Below the pieces are notes generated by a model, which was not told where the DNA came from, searched no databases, and saw only the letters and a program-made list of their open reading frames with translations. Both the position numbers and the translations under genes were made by a program. This document shows positions 1 to 6,346 of a stretch of 64,000 nucleotides of DNA, one piece after another. Origin of the DNA: Tyzzerella sp. (GTDB taxonomy: Bacteria; Bacillota; Clostridia; Lachnospirales; Lachnospiraceae); the NCBI GenBank assembly GCA_017472665.1, contig JAFUOS010000007.1, forward strand, positions 1 through 64,000, read 5' to 3'. Positions within the stretch are counted from its first letter, which is position 1, and each line of letters starts with the position of its first letter.

Positions 1-1086
1 CGCATATATCCAAACAAAAGACAGAGAGAACTTTTGTCAAAAACCTTTGGAAGTTGCAGATTCGTTTATAATTATTTCTTAAATAAACGGATTGAGACAT
101 ACCAAACTGAGCAGAAAACAATGACTTATAATCAGTGTTCCTTGGAACTGACGAAATTAAAGTCAGAATTAGAATGGTTAAAGGAGCCGGATAAATGTTC
201 TCTGCAAAATGCCTTAAAAGACATGGATAGAGCATACAAGAATTTCTTCAAAAATAACGCAGGCTTTCCAAAGTATAAGTCCAAGAAAACACACCGTTTT
301 TCTTATCGGACAAATGCGACAAACGGAAATATTGCGTATTGCGAAAAATACATTAAGCTTCCAAAACTTGGTATGGTAAAAACCAGAACCAAGCTGATAC
401 CACAAGGCAGAATCCTGAATGCGACCATCGCGCAGGAGCCAAGTGGGAAATATTATGTTTCACTTTGTTGTACCGATGTAGAAATGCCAGAACTCGAAAA
501 AACGGGAAATGAGATTGGTATCGATTTGGGAATCAAAGCCTTTGCTGTTACAAGCAATGGAGATTTTATTCCAAATCCGAAATATCTGCAAAAGTCTTTG
601 AACAAACTTGCAAGGTTACAACGAGAGTTATCTCGAAAAACAAGAGGCGGCTCTAATTGGAATAAGGCAAGAATTAAAGTTGCAAGACTACAAGAACATA
701 TAACCAATCAAAGAACGGATTTTCTACAGAAGTTATCTACCAGACTGATTCGTGAGAATGATATCATCTGTATGGAAGACTTGCAGGTAAAGAACATGAT
801 TCGAAACCATAAGTTAGCAAGAAACATTGCAGATATATCATGGTCAGAGTTTACCAGACAGTTGGCATATAAGGCGGATTGGTATGGAAGAAAACTTGTA
901 AAGGTAGATAAATGGTATGCGAGTAGTCAGATATGTAACTGCTGTGGACATCAGTTTCCAATTACAAAGGACTTATCTGTTAGAGAATGGATCTGTCCAA
1001 ACTGTCACACAACATTAGACAGAGATGGAAATGCGGCAAAGAACATACTGAGAGAAGGGAAAAGAATCTTGGCTAATGTAGCCTAA
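1..1086 (+). CDS. tnpB: TnpB RNA-guided nuclease of an IS200/IS605 element (5' end cut by window)
   Basis: TnpB is the RNA-guided RuvC-type DNA nuclease of IS200/IS605 elements and the ancestor of Cas12. The frame is open to base 1, and the residues before the first in-window TTG (RIYPNKRQRELL) match the usual TnpB N-terminus, so the true start is upstream. All catalytic landmarks are present: the RuvC Asp in IGIDLGIK (codon 523-525), Glu in ICMEDL (775-777) and the final DRDGNAAKNI motif (about 1018-1041). A four-Cys zinc ribbon lies between the last two (CNCC and CPNC, about 934-1008). No frameshift or stop is seen, so the nuclease looks intact. The stop is followed by the element's structured right end, which should supply its guide RNA. 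Confidence 0.93.
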   Translation, partial: RIYPNKRQRELLSKTFGSCRFVYNYFLNKRIETYQTEQKTMTYNQCSLELTKLKSELEWLKEPDKCSLQNALKDMDRAYKNFFKNNAGFPKYKSKKTHRFSYRTNATNGNIAYCEKYIKLPKLGMVKTRTKLIPQGRILNATIAQEPSGKYYVSLCCTDVEMPELEKTGNEIGIDLGIKAFAVTSNGDFIPNPKYLQKSLNKLARLQRELSRKTRGGSNWNKARIKVARLQEHITNQRTDFLQKLSTRLIRENDIICMEDLQVKNMIRNHKLARNIADISWSEFTRQLAYKADWYGRKLVKVDKWYASSQICNCCGHQFPITKDLSVREWICPNCHTTLDRDGNAAKNILREGKRILANVA

Positions 1087-1193
1087 TAACAACATATATA
1101 AGAACCGTAGGAACTGCGGGGATAGCCTGGATATGCTTAGTGCGTTAGCACTATCGACCAGGAACCCTGCGACTTGAGTCGTGGGAGGTTCAG
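1..1193 (+). mobile_element. IS200/IS605-type element, right part, inserted in ribF
   Basis: The left edge of the window lies inside tnpB, so only the right part of the element is visible. It consists of tnpB followed by about 105 bp of hairpin-rich DNA that ends in the GTGGGAGGTTCA-type terminus typical of such elements. Directly after position 1193 the sequence reads in frame as the conserved GLHQGH motif of the RibF nucleotidyltransferase, which places the right boundary at about 1193. The left end and any tnpA gene are outside the window. The exact boundary is uncertain by one or two bases because the junction is G-rich. Confidence 0.8.
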
Positions 1194-1209
1194 GGGCTGC
1201 ATCAGGGAC
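1087..1209 (+). ncRNA. Candidate omega-RNA (TnpB guide RNA) with guide reading into ribF
   Basis: The right end after tnpB folds into several helices. CCTGG (1126-1130) pairs with CCAGG (1158-1162) and encloses TAGTGC/GCACTA (1138-1143 with 1148-1153). A terminal hairpin pairs CCTGCGACT (1166-1174) with AGTCGTGGG (1177-1185). In characterised TnpB systems the omega-RNA scaffold is the right end of the element, and the guide is the roughly 16-20 nt flanking it. Here the guide would begin at about 1194 with GGGCTGCATCAGGGAC, part of ribF. The 5' end is not defined and may lie inside tnpB. Confidence 0.55.
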
Positions 1210-1694
1210 ATGAACTTTTGATAGAAAGAGTGATTTGGCATCAAAAGCATGATGGTGTAGACAGCGTTGTATTTGCATTCGATATGAAACCGCTCTATGA
1301 AAAAAAGAATATGAGTTACGAACGTCTTCTTTCTAATGAAGAAAAAGCAGCAAGATTGGATGGAAGGATTGACTATTTTGTGGAGTGCCCTTTTGTAGAC
1401 AGCATTGCAGGGATAGAGGCAGAAGCATTTATTGAGAAAATACTTGTTGGGATTTTTCATGCAAAATATATTGTTGTAGGTACAGATTTTCACTTTGGAT
1501 ACAAGCGGCGAGGCACTGCCGATATGCTGAAAAAATATAGTGAAACTTATGGATATGAAGTGGAAGTAATCGGGAAGAAGCAGTATCAAGGCAGAGAAAT
1601 CAGCAGCACTTATATCAAAGAAGAATTAAAAAAAGGAAATTCAGCTTTGGTAGATGAACTTTTGGGATATTCTTACGAAAAATTCAAAGAATAG
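1194..1694 (+). pseudogene. ribF: 3' part of a ribF-like FAD synthetase gene, interrupted by the IS element
   Basis: The frame begins GLHQGHELLIERV, the HxGH nucleotidyltransferase motif of FMN adenylyltransferase (RibF). It continues through VVFAFD, GTDFHFGYKRRG and ISSTYIKEEL, all typical of the N-terminal FAD synthetase domain. The first 20 or so codons, up to the conserved FDG, are missing and should lie left of the element. The frame also stops right after LLGYSYEKFKE, where a normal bifunctional RibF continues into the riboflavin kinase domain. The gene is therefore broken at its 5' end and lacks the kinase domain. A TTG at 1218 could restart translation but would omit the HxGH motif. 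Whether the short form is ancestral or a second truncation cannot be told here. Confidence 0.8.
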
Positions 1695-1708
1695 AAGTAA
1701 GAAACTGT

Positions 1709-1737
1709 TTGACACACAAAAGAAGTTGTGATACAAT
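1709..1737 (+). promoter_or_regulatory. Sigma-A-type promoter of rpsO
   Basis: TTGACA (1709-1714) is followed after 17 bp by TACAAT (1732-1737). The promoter lies just after the ribF remnant and upstream of the rpsO leader. Confidence 0.8.
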
Positions 1738-1755
1738 CAACAAGGTTGAAACATA

Positions 1756-1802
1756 GCCAGTGTTCGGTAATTGGAAACTCCAACCGTTACTTAATGCTTG
1801 GC
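1756..1802 (+). promoter_or_regulatory. rpsO leader hairpin, probable S15 autoregulatory element
   Basis: A long irregular hairpin pairs GCCAG (1756-1760) with CTTGGC (1797-1802) and ends in a TTGG/CCAA tip (1771-1774 with 1780-1783). It lies in the 5' leader of rpsO, where Firmicutes S15 mRNAs carry structures bound by S15 itself. Feedback control is inferred from this position and form. Confidence 0.55.
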
Positions 1803-1832
1803 GTTTAATTAAGAAAATAGGAGGAACAAAAA

Positions 1833-2099
1833 ATGATTTCTAAAGAAAAGAAACAAGCAATCATGGCTGAATATGCCAGAACAGAAGGCGACACAGGATC
1901 TCCAGAAGTTCAAATCGCTATCTTAACAGCGAGAATTAACGAATTAACAGATCACTTTAAAGCAAATCCAAAGGATCACCACTCAAGAAGAGGTCTTCTT
2001 AAAATGGTAGGTCAAAGACGTGGTTTACTTGCTTACTTAAAGAAAACTGATATCGAAAGATACCGTTCATTGATCGAAAGATTAGGATTAAGAAAATAG
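1833..2099 (+). CDS. rpsO: 30S ribosomal protein S15
   Basis: S15 binds 16S rRNA in the platform of the small subunit and helps early assembly. The 88-residue product has the family's usual length and hallmark segments: [17 protein letters not shown] near residue 20, then HSRRGLL and the basic [10 protein letters not shown] stretch. A strong AGGAGG lies about 8 bases before the ATG. The gene is monocistronic, with its own promoter, a structured leader and a terminator (2148-2179). In many Firmicutes rpsO follows ribF, as it does here despite the IS insertion. Confidence 0.98.
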   Translation: MISKEKKQAIMAEYARTEGDTGSPEVQIAILTARINELTDHFKANPKDHHSRRGLLKMVGQRRGLLAYLKKTDIERYRSLIERLGLRK

Positions 2100-2147
2100 T
2101 TTTAAAGTTATCAAATTTTATACAGACACACAACACAACAACAGCAA

Positions 2148-2179
2148 AGAGGCAGACTTAAGGTTTGCTTCTTTTTTTG
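2148..2179 (+). terminator. Rho-independent terminator of rpsO
   Basis: A 10-bp stem (2148-2157 with 2163-2172, including two G-U pairs) has a 5-base loop and runs into a T-tract. Confidence 0.85.
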
Positions 2180-2260
2180 TCGAATTTTCTATTTCGGACT
2201 TGCCTATTTTACAGCAAAGTGGTAAAGTCTTGAGTATACTTTACGAAGGGAGAAAGAACG

Positions 2261-3538
2261 ATGAAAAAAGTACCGTTCGTTACCAAAGAACAATTAGAAC
2301 AGATTACAAAAGAATTTCCAACCCCATTTCATTTATATGATGAAAAAGGAATTCGTGAAAATATTAAAGCATTAAAAGAAGCATTCTCATGGAATCCAGG
2401 ATATAAAGAATATTTCGCAGTGAAAGCAACACCAAATCCATTTTTGATTAACATTTTAAGAGAATATGGCTGTGGCTGCGACTGCTCATCTTATACAGAA
2501 TTAATGTTATCAGAAGCAATTGGAGCAGTTGGACATGACATCATGTTTTCTTCCAATGCGACACCGGCAGAAGAATTTCGATTTGCGGACAAATTAGGTG
2601 CGATTATCAATTTGGATGATTTTACACACATTGATTTCTTAGAAAAAACCATCGGACATATTCCGGAAACGATTAGCTGCCGTTACAATCCAGGCGGATT
2701 ATTCAAAATCAGCAATGATATCATGGACAACCCTGGCGATGCAAAATACGGTATGACAACAGAACAACTATTTGAAGCATTTAAAGTATTAAAAGCAAAA
2801 GGTGCTAAAGAATTTGGTATCCACGCATTTTTAGCAAGCAATACCGTCACAAATGATTATTACCCGATGCTTGCAAAAGTATTGTTTGAAGTAGCTGTGA
2901 AGTTAAAAGAAGAAACAGGGGCTCACATTAAATTTATCAATCTGTCTGGTGGAATCGGTATCCCGTATCGTCCAGAACAGGAGCCAAATAATATTTATGC
3001 AATCGGTGAAGGTGTAAGAAAAGTATATGAGGAAGTACTTGTTCCAGCTGGAATGGGTGATGTTGCAATTTACACAGAACTTGGACGTTACATGATGGGA
3101 CCATATGGATGCCTTGTAACGACAGCGATTCATGAAAAACATACCCACAAAGAATATATCGGATGTGATGCTTGTGCAGTAAACCTCATGCGTCCGGCGA
3201 TGTATGGCGCATATCATCATATTACAGTTATGGGAAAAGAAAATGAACCTTGTGACCATAAGTATGATGTAACAGGTTCTCTTTGTGAAAATAATGATAA
3301 GTTTGCCATCGACCGTATGTTACCGAAGATTGATATAGGAGACCTTTTAGTTATCCATGATACTGGAGCACATGGATTTTCTATGGGTTATAATTACAAT
3401 GGAAAATTAAAATCAGCAGAAATTCTGCTGCAGGAAGATGGAACAGCAAAATTGATCCGTAGAGCAGAAACTCCAGCAGATTATTTTGCGACATTTGACT
3501 GCTTTGAAATTGGAAAAAAGATTTCGGTAAAGAAATAA
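2261..3538 (+). CDS. lysA: Diaminopimelate decarboxylase-like PLP enzyme (fold III)
   Basis: The enzyme probably removes CO2 from meso-diaminopimelate to give lysine. The 425-residue protein is a fold-type III PLP decarboxylase. The PLP lysine is in FAVKATPNP near residue 54, and a cofactor-binding glycine segment (NLSGGIGIP) lies near residue 228. An ELGRYMMGP motif sits near 274, and the catalytic CENND segment is near residue 340. In standard LysA a Gly-Ala-Tyr motif follows; here it reads GAHGFSMGYNYNG. A related arginine or ornithine-type decarboxylase is possible but less likely. The gene stands alone, with a good ribosome binding site (GGGAG) 8 bases before the ATG. Confidence 0.82.
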   Translation: MKKVPFVTKEQLEQITKEFPTPFHLYDEKGIRENIKALKEAFSWNPGYKEYFAVKATPNPFLINILREYGCGCDCSSYTELMLSEAIGAVGHDIMFSSNATPAEEFRFADKLGAIINLDDFTHIDFLEKTIGHIPETISCRYNPGGLFKISNDIMDNPGDAKYGMTTEQLFEAFKVLKAKGAKEFGIHAFLASNTVTNDYYPMLAKVLFEVAVKLKEETGAHIKFINLSGGIGIPYRPEQEPNNIYAIGEGVRKVYEEVLVPAGMGDVAIYTELGRYMMGPYGCLVTTAIHEKHTHKEYIGCDACAVNLMRPAMYGAYHHITVMGKENEPCDHKYDVTGSLCENNDKFAIDRMLPKIDIGDLLVIHDTGAHGFSMGYNYNGKLKSAEILLQEDGTAKLIRRAETPADYFATFDCFEIGKKISVKK

Positions 3539-3550
3539 ATAAAAAAGTAG

Positions 3551-3579
3551 TTGACTTTCATTAAAAATTGAGGTATTAT
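3551..3579 (+). promoter_or_regulatory. Promoter of the tRNA-Leu gene
   Basis: TTGACT (3551-3556), a 17-bp spacer and TATTAT (3574-3579), ending 37 bp before the tRNA. Confidence 0.75.
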
Positions 3580-3616
3580 AAACAAGTCGTTTGGAACACG
3601 AGAGTGTTCCAAATGT

Positions 3617-3699
3617 GCAGGAGTGGCGGAATGGCAGACGCACAAGACTCAAAATCTTGCGTAGGTGACTACGTGTGGGTTCAAGTCCCATCTCCTGCA
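3617..3699 (+). tRNA. tRNA-Leu (anticodon CAA)
   Basis: The acceptor stem pairs GCAGGAG (3617-3623) with CTCCTGC (3692-3698), with discriminator A at 3699. The anticodon stem-loop CAAGA-CTCAAAA-TCTTG places CAA at positions 34-36. A long variable arm (GTAGGTGACTAC) marks a class II tRNA, and the T-loop is GTTCAAGTC. The 3' CCA is not encoded. Confidence 0.96.
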
Positions 3700-3702
3700 T
3701 TG

Positions 3703-3735
3703 AAACCCTTGATTTTCAAGGGTTTTTCTTTTTTT
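3703..3735 (+). terminator. Terminator of tRNA-Leu
   Basis: A perfect 10-bp stem (3703-3712 with 3716-3725), a TTT loop and a T-rich tail follow the tRNA within 4 bases. Confidence 0.88.
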
Positions 3736-3747
3736 ATGATATAGACA

Positions 3748-3785
3748 AAAAGCAGCAGGCTTGTGTCCTGTTGCTTTTCTTTTTT
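3748..3785 (+). terminator. Second terminator downstream of tRNA-Leu
   Basis: AAAAGCAGCAGG (3748-3759) pairs with CCTGTTGCTTTT (3767-3778) around a 7-base loop and is followed by a T-run. It backs up the first terminator and separates the tRNA unit from the next gene. Confidence 0.75.
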
Positions 3786-3865
3786 ACAATAGAAATTACT
3801 TTATGAATGCAAAAAAGATTATCTTATAGTACAATAAGAACAATGACAAGATACACAGGAGAAAA

Positions 3866-5149
3866 ATGATGGAAGAACAAGAAAGACTAGAAAGACAAAG
3901 AAGAATGCAAAGGAAAAGACGAAAACAGAAAAGATTGAGACAGAGAAGAATTAGAGTGATTCTTAGTTTACTTGTATTGGTTTTGTTGATTGTATTTGTG
4001 TGGTTTTCATGTTCTCAAAAAGAAAAGGAAAAAGCACAGGAGACGTTACAGAATGTTGTTTCTGACGTGGAAGATGAGTCAGCTAAAGATAAAGAGCCTG
4101 AAGTCTACACGGAACCGGAAGTGGACATTCTCATGGTAGGCGACATTTTATTGCATGAAAATGTACAAGAAAGCGGGAAATTAGCCGATGGAACCTATAA
4201 TTACGACCATTTATTTGCTAATATCAAAGAAGATGTACAAGCGGCAGACATCGCAATTGCCAATCAGGAAGTAATCTTAGGGGGCAAAGAAATCGGTTTA
4301 TATGGATATCCGAACTTTAATGGTCCATACGAAGTTGGAGATGCACTGGTCAAAGCTGGATTCAATGTGATTTTACATGCGACCAATCATACCTTGGACA
4401 GAGGAAAGACGGCACTCGTAAATTGCATGAATTTCTGGAAAACTTCACATAGTGATGTGGCTGTGCTTGGTATTTTTGAAACGCAGGAAGCGTACGATAA
4501 CAATATTTATGTTTATGAAAAAGATGGACTTAAGATTGCCATTTTAAACTATACATATGGAACCAATGGGATGCCGACGCCGAGTGATATGCCATTTGCA
4601 GTAGCGATGCTGGAAGAGGAAAAAGTGATTTCAGATTTAGAAAAAGCAAATGAGATGGCAGACTTTGTAGTGGTATGTCCACATTGGGGAACCGAATATC
4701 GTCATGAACAGTCAGATGAACAAGAATATTGGGCAAACCTGTTTCTGGAGCATGGAGTGGATTTGGTGATTGGTACACATCCGCACTACATTCAGCCGGT
4801 TGAAATGTTGAGAGGCGAGAATGGCGAGCAGATGCTGGTATATTATTCTCTTGGGAATTTTATCAATTCTACCAGTGATAGCGGCCGTGGAACTGCCGAC
4901 CGAATGATTGGCGGCATGGCAAAAATTACTGTGGCAAAGACAGAAAATGGGAAAGCATACATCAAAGATTATGGAGTGGAACCATTAGTAACTCAGCTTT
5001 TGTATGGAACACAGGAGATTACAACTTACAAATTGGCGGATTACACAGAAGAACTGGCAGCACAGAATCAGATTTTGAAAAAAGACAGTGTTTTTAGTCT
5101 GGAATTTTGTAAGGAACTTAGCGCGGAAGTATTTGGAGAATTGTACTAA
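3866..5149 (+). CDS. CapA-family membrane-anchored protein (PGA_cap domain)
   Basis: CapA-like proteins have a metallophosphatase-like fold and are named from poly-gamma-glutamate capsule synthesis; most members, like this one, have no known substrate. The product begins with a very basic stretch of about 30 residues (Arg/Lys/Gln-rich), then a single membrane segment near residues 32-48 and an acidic linker. The PGA_cap domain starts at VDILMVGDILLHENV and contains IANQEV, HATNHTLDRG, VCPHWGTEY, IGTHPHYIQP and YYSLGNFI. Topology is cytoplasmic N-terminus and extracellular domain. No other capsule genes (capB, capC) are nearby, so a capsule role is not supported. The ATG three bases later (3869) is an equally good start. 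Confidence 0.85.
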   Translation: MMEEQERLERQRRMQRKRRKQKRLRQRRIRVILSLLVLVLLIVFVWFSCSQKEKEKAQETLQNVVSDVEDESAKDKEPEVYTEPEVDILMVGDILLHENVQESGKLADGTYNYDHLFANIKEDVQAADIAIANQEVILGGKEIGLYGYPNFNGPYEVGDALVKAGFNVILHATNHTLDRGKTALVNCMNFWKTSHSDVAVLGIFETQEAYDNNIYVYEKDGLKIAILNYTYGTNGMPTPSDMPFAVAMLEEEKVISDLEKANEMADFVVVCPHWGTEYRHEQSDEQEYWANLFLEHGVDLVIGTHPHYIQPVEMLRGENGEQMLVYYSLGNFINSTSDSGRGTADRMIGGMAKITVAKTENGKAYIKDYGVEPLVTQLLYGTQEITTYKLADYTEELAAQNQILKKDSVFSLEFCKELSAEVFGELY

Positions 5150-5169
5150 ATTCAACTTTATGGTAGAAT
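5141..5169 (+). promoter_or_regulatory. Promoter of the aldo/keto reductase gene
   Basis: TTGTAC (5141-5146), a 17-bp spacer and TAGAAT (5164-5169) with an upstream TGG that extends the -10. It overlaps the end of the capA-like gene. Confidence 0.5.
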
Positions 5170-5204
5170 AGCAGATATATGTGATTTAAAACGGAGGTCG
5201 TGAT

Positions 5205-6323
5205 ATGTATTATAAACAATACGGAAATACAGATATGAAAGTTTCTGCCATTGGGCTTGGAACCCTTAGATACGACGAAGAAGACATTAAAGCGGGAAGA
5301 TTTGAAAAATGTGCGGAAATCCCACTTTATGCATTCGAAAAAGGAATCAATTATTGGGACACCGCTCCGTTTTATTGTGATGATAAGAGTGAAATCGTAA
5401 CTGGGATTGCTCTTTCACAAGTAAAGAGAAGTGACGTATATGTGACATCGAAAACCAATTTTAATACCCTTGGCAGCAATCCGACGAGAGATGATTTTCG
5501 GCGCAGATTGGAAATGTCATTAGACCGACTGAAAACAGATTATATTGATTTTTACCATATGTGGTGCATGATGAATCTGGAATCATGGGAAAAACATATG
5601 GAAGCATTATATAAGTTCTTTGAAGAGGCAAAATCGGAAGGCTTGATTCGTAATATTGCGTTCTCTTCCCATATGCAGGGAAATGATATTGAAACGGTAG
5701 TGGAGACTGGAAAATTTAAAGGAATGTTGATTGGTTATAATGCACTCAACTATCGCTTCCGACAGAGCGGAATCGAGGCGGCTCATAAAAATGGAATGGG
5801 CGTTGTTGTTATGAATCCATTGGGCGGAGGTACGATTCCACAGAATCCAGAGGCATTTCGATATTTGACAGAGGGAACAGATTTGACGGTTCCACAGGCG
5901 GCACTTCGCTTTGTCGCTTCTCACAAAGAAATCACAGTTACATTGGCAGGATGTACCACAAAAGAACACATAGATGATGCGGTAAAAGCTGTGGAAGGGT
6001 TAGAAGAAAGACCTGCAAAAGAAATTGTGAAAGCATATGAAGACAGAGGAGTTTCTTTGAATAATTTATGTACTGGATGTGGATATTGTGTGAAGGGCTG
6101 TCCAAAGAAAATTGAAATTCCAAAGTTTATGGATGCTTATAATCAATACATATTTACAGGAGAACAGGAACGCGTTTTGGGACGTTTGGATAGCCATTGG
6201 GATATGGAAAAGAAAATTGCACAAAATAAAGCGAAAGAATGTATTGCTTGTGGAAAATGCGAGAAAGCGTGTACACAGCACTTACCAATCATTGAGAGAT
6301 TAAAGGAAATCGCAGCGTTATAA
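5205..6323 (+). CDS. Aldo/keto reductase with C-terminal ferredoxin-type Fe-S domain
   Basis: This is an NAD(P)H-linked carbonyl reductase fold with an added iron-sulfur module, common in anaerobic Clostridia; its physiological substrate is unknown. Residues 1 to about 270 form the (beta/alpha)8 barrel, with NYWDTAPFYCDDKSE (catalytic Asp and candidate Tyr), VTSKTNF (Lys) and DFYHMW (His). Near residue 287, CTGCGYCVKGCPKKI gives one Cys cluster, and near 346 CIACGKCEKACTQH gives a second, together a 2[4Fe-4S] ferredoxin-like set. Electron exchange with ferredoxin is a reasonable inference. GGAGG precedes the ATG by 8 bases. Confidence 0.9.
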   Translation: MYYKQYGNTDMKVSAIGLGTLRYDEEDIKAGRFEKCAEIPLYAFEKGINYWDTAPFYCDDKSEIVTGIALSQVKRSDVYVTSKTNFNTLGSNPTRDDFRRRLEMSLDRLKTDYIDFYHMWCMMNLESWEKHMEALYKFFEEAKSEGLIRNIAFSSHMQGNDIETVVETGKFKGMLIGYNALNYRFRQSGIEAAHKNGMGVVVMNPLGGGTIPQNPEAFRYLTEGTDLTVPQAALRFVASHKEITVTLAGCTTKEHIDDAVKAVEGLEERPAKEIVKAYEDRGVSLNNLCTGCGYCVKGCPKKIEIPKFMDAYNQYIFTGEQERVLGRLDSHWDMEKKIAQNKAKECIACGKCEKACTQHLPIIERLKEIAAL

Positions 6324-6346
6324 GTTGATAAAAAAGGAGCAGACGA

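Noticed and set aside
1137-1589. Minus-strand open frame across the IS/ribF junction
   Set aside because: It crosses the element boundary and lies opposite a recognisable ribF frame, so it cannot be an old gene.
3866-5149. Capsule (poly-gamma-glutamate) synthesis locus
   Set aside because: Only a CapA-like protein is present, with no CapB/CapC partners nearby.
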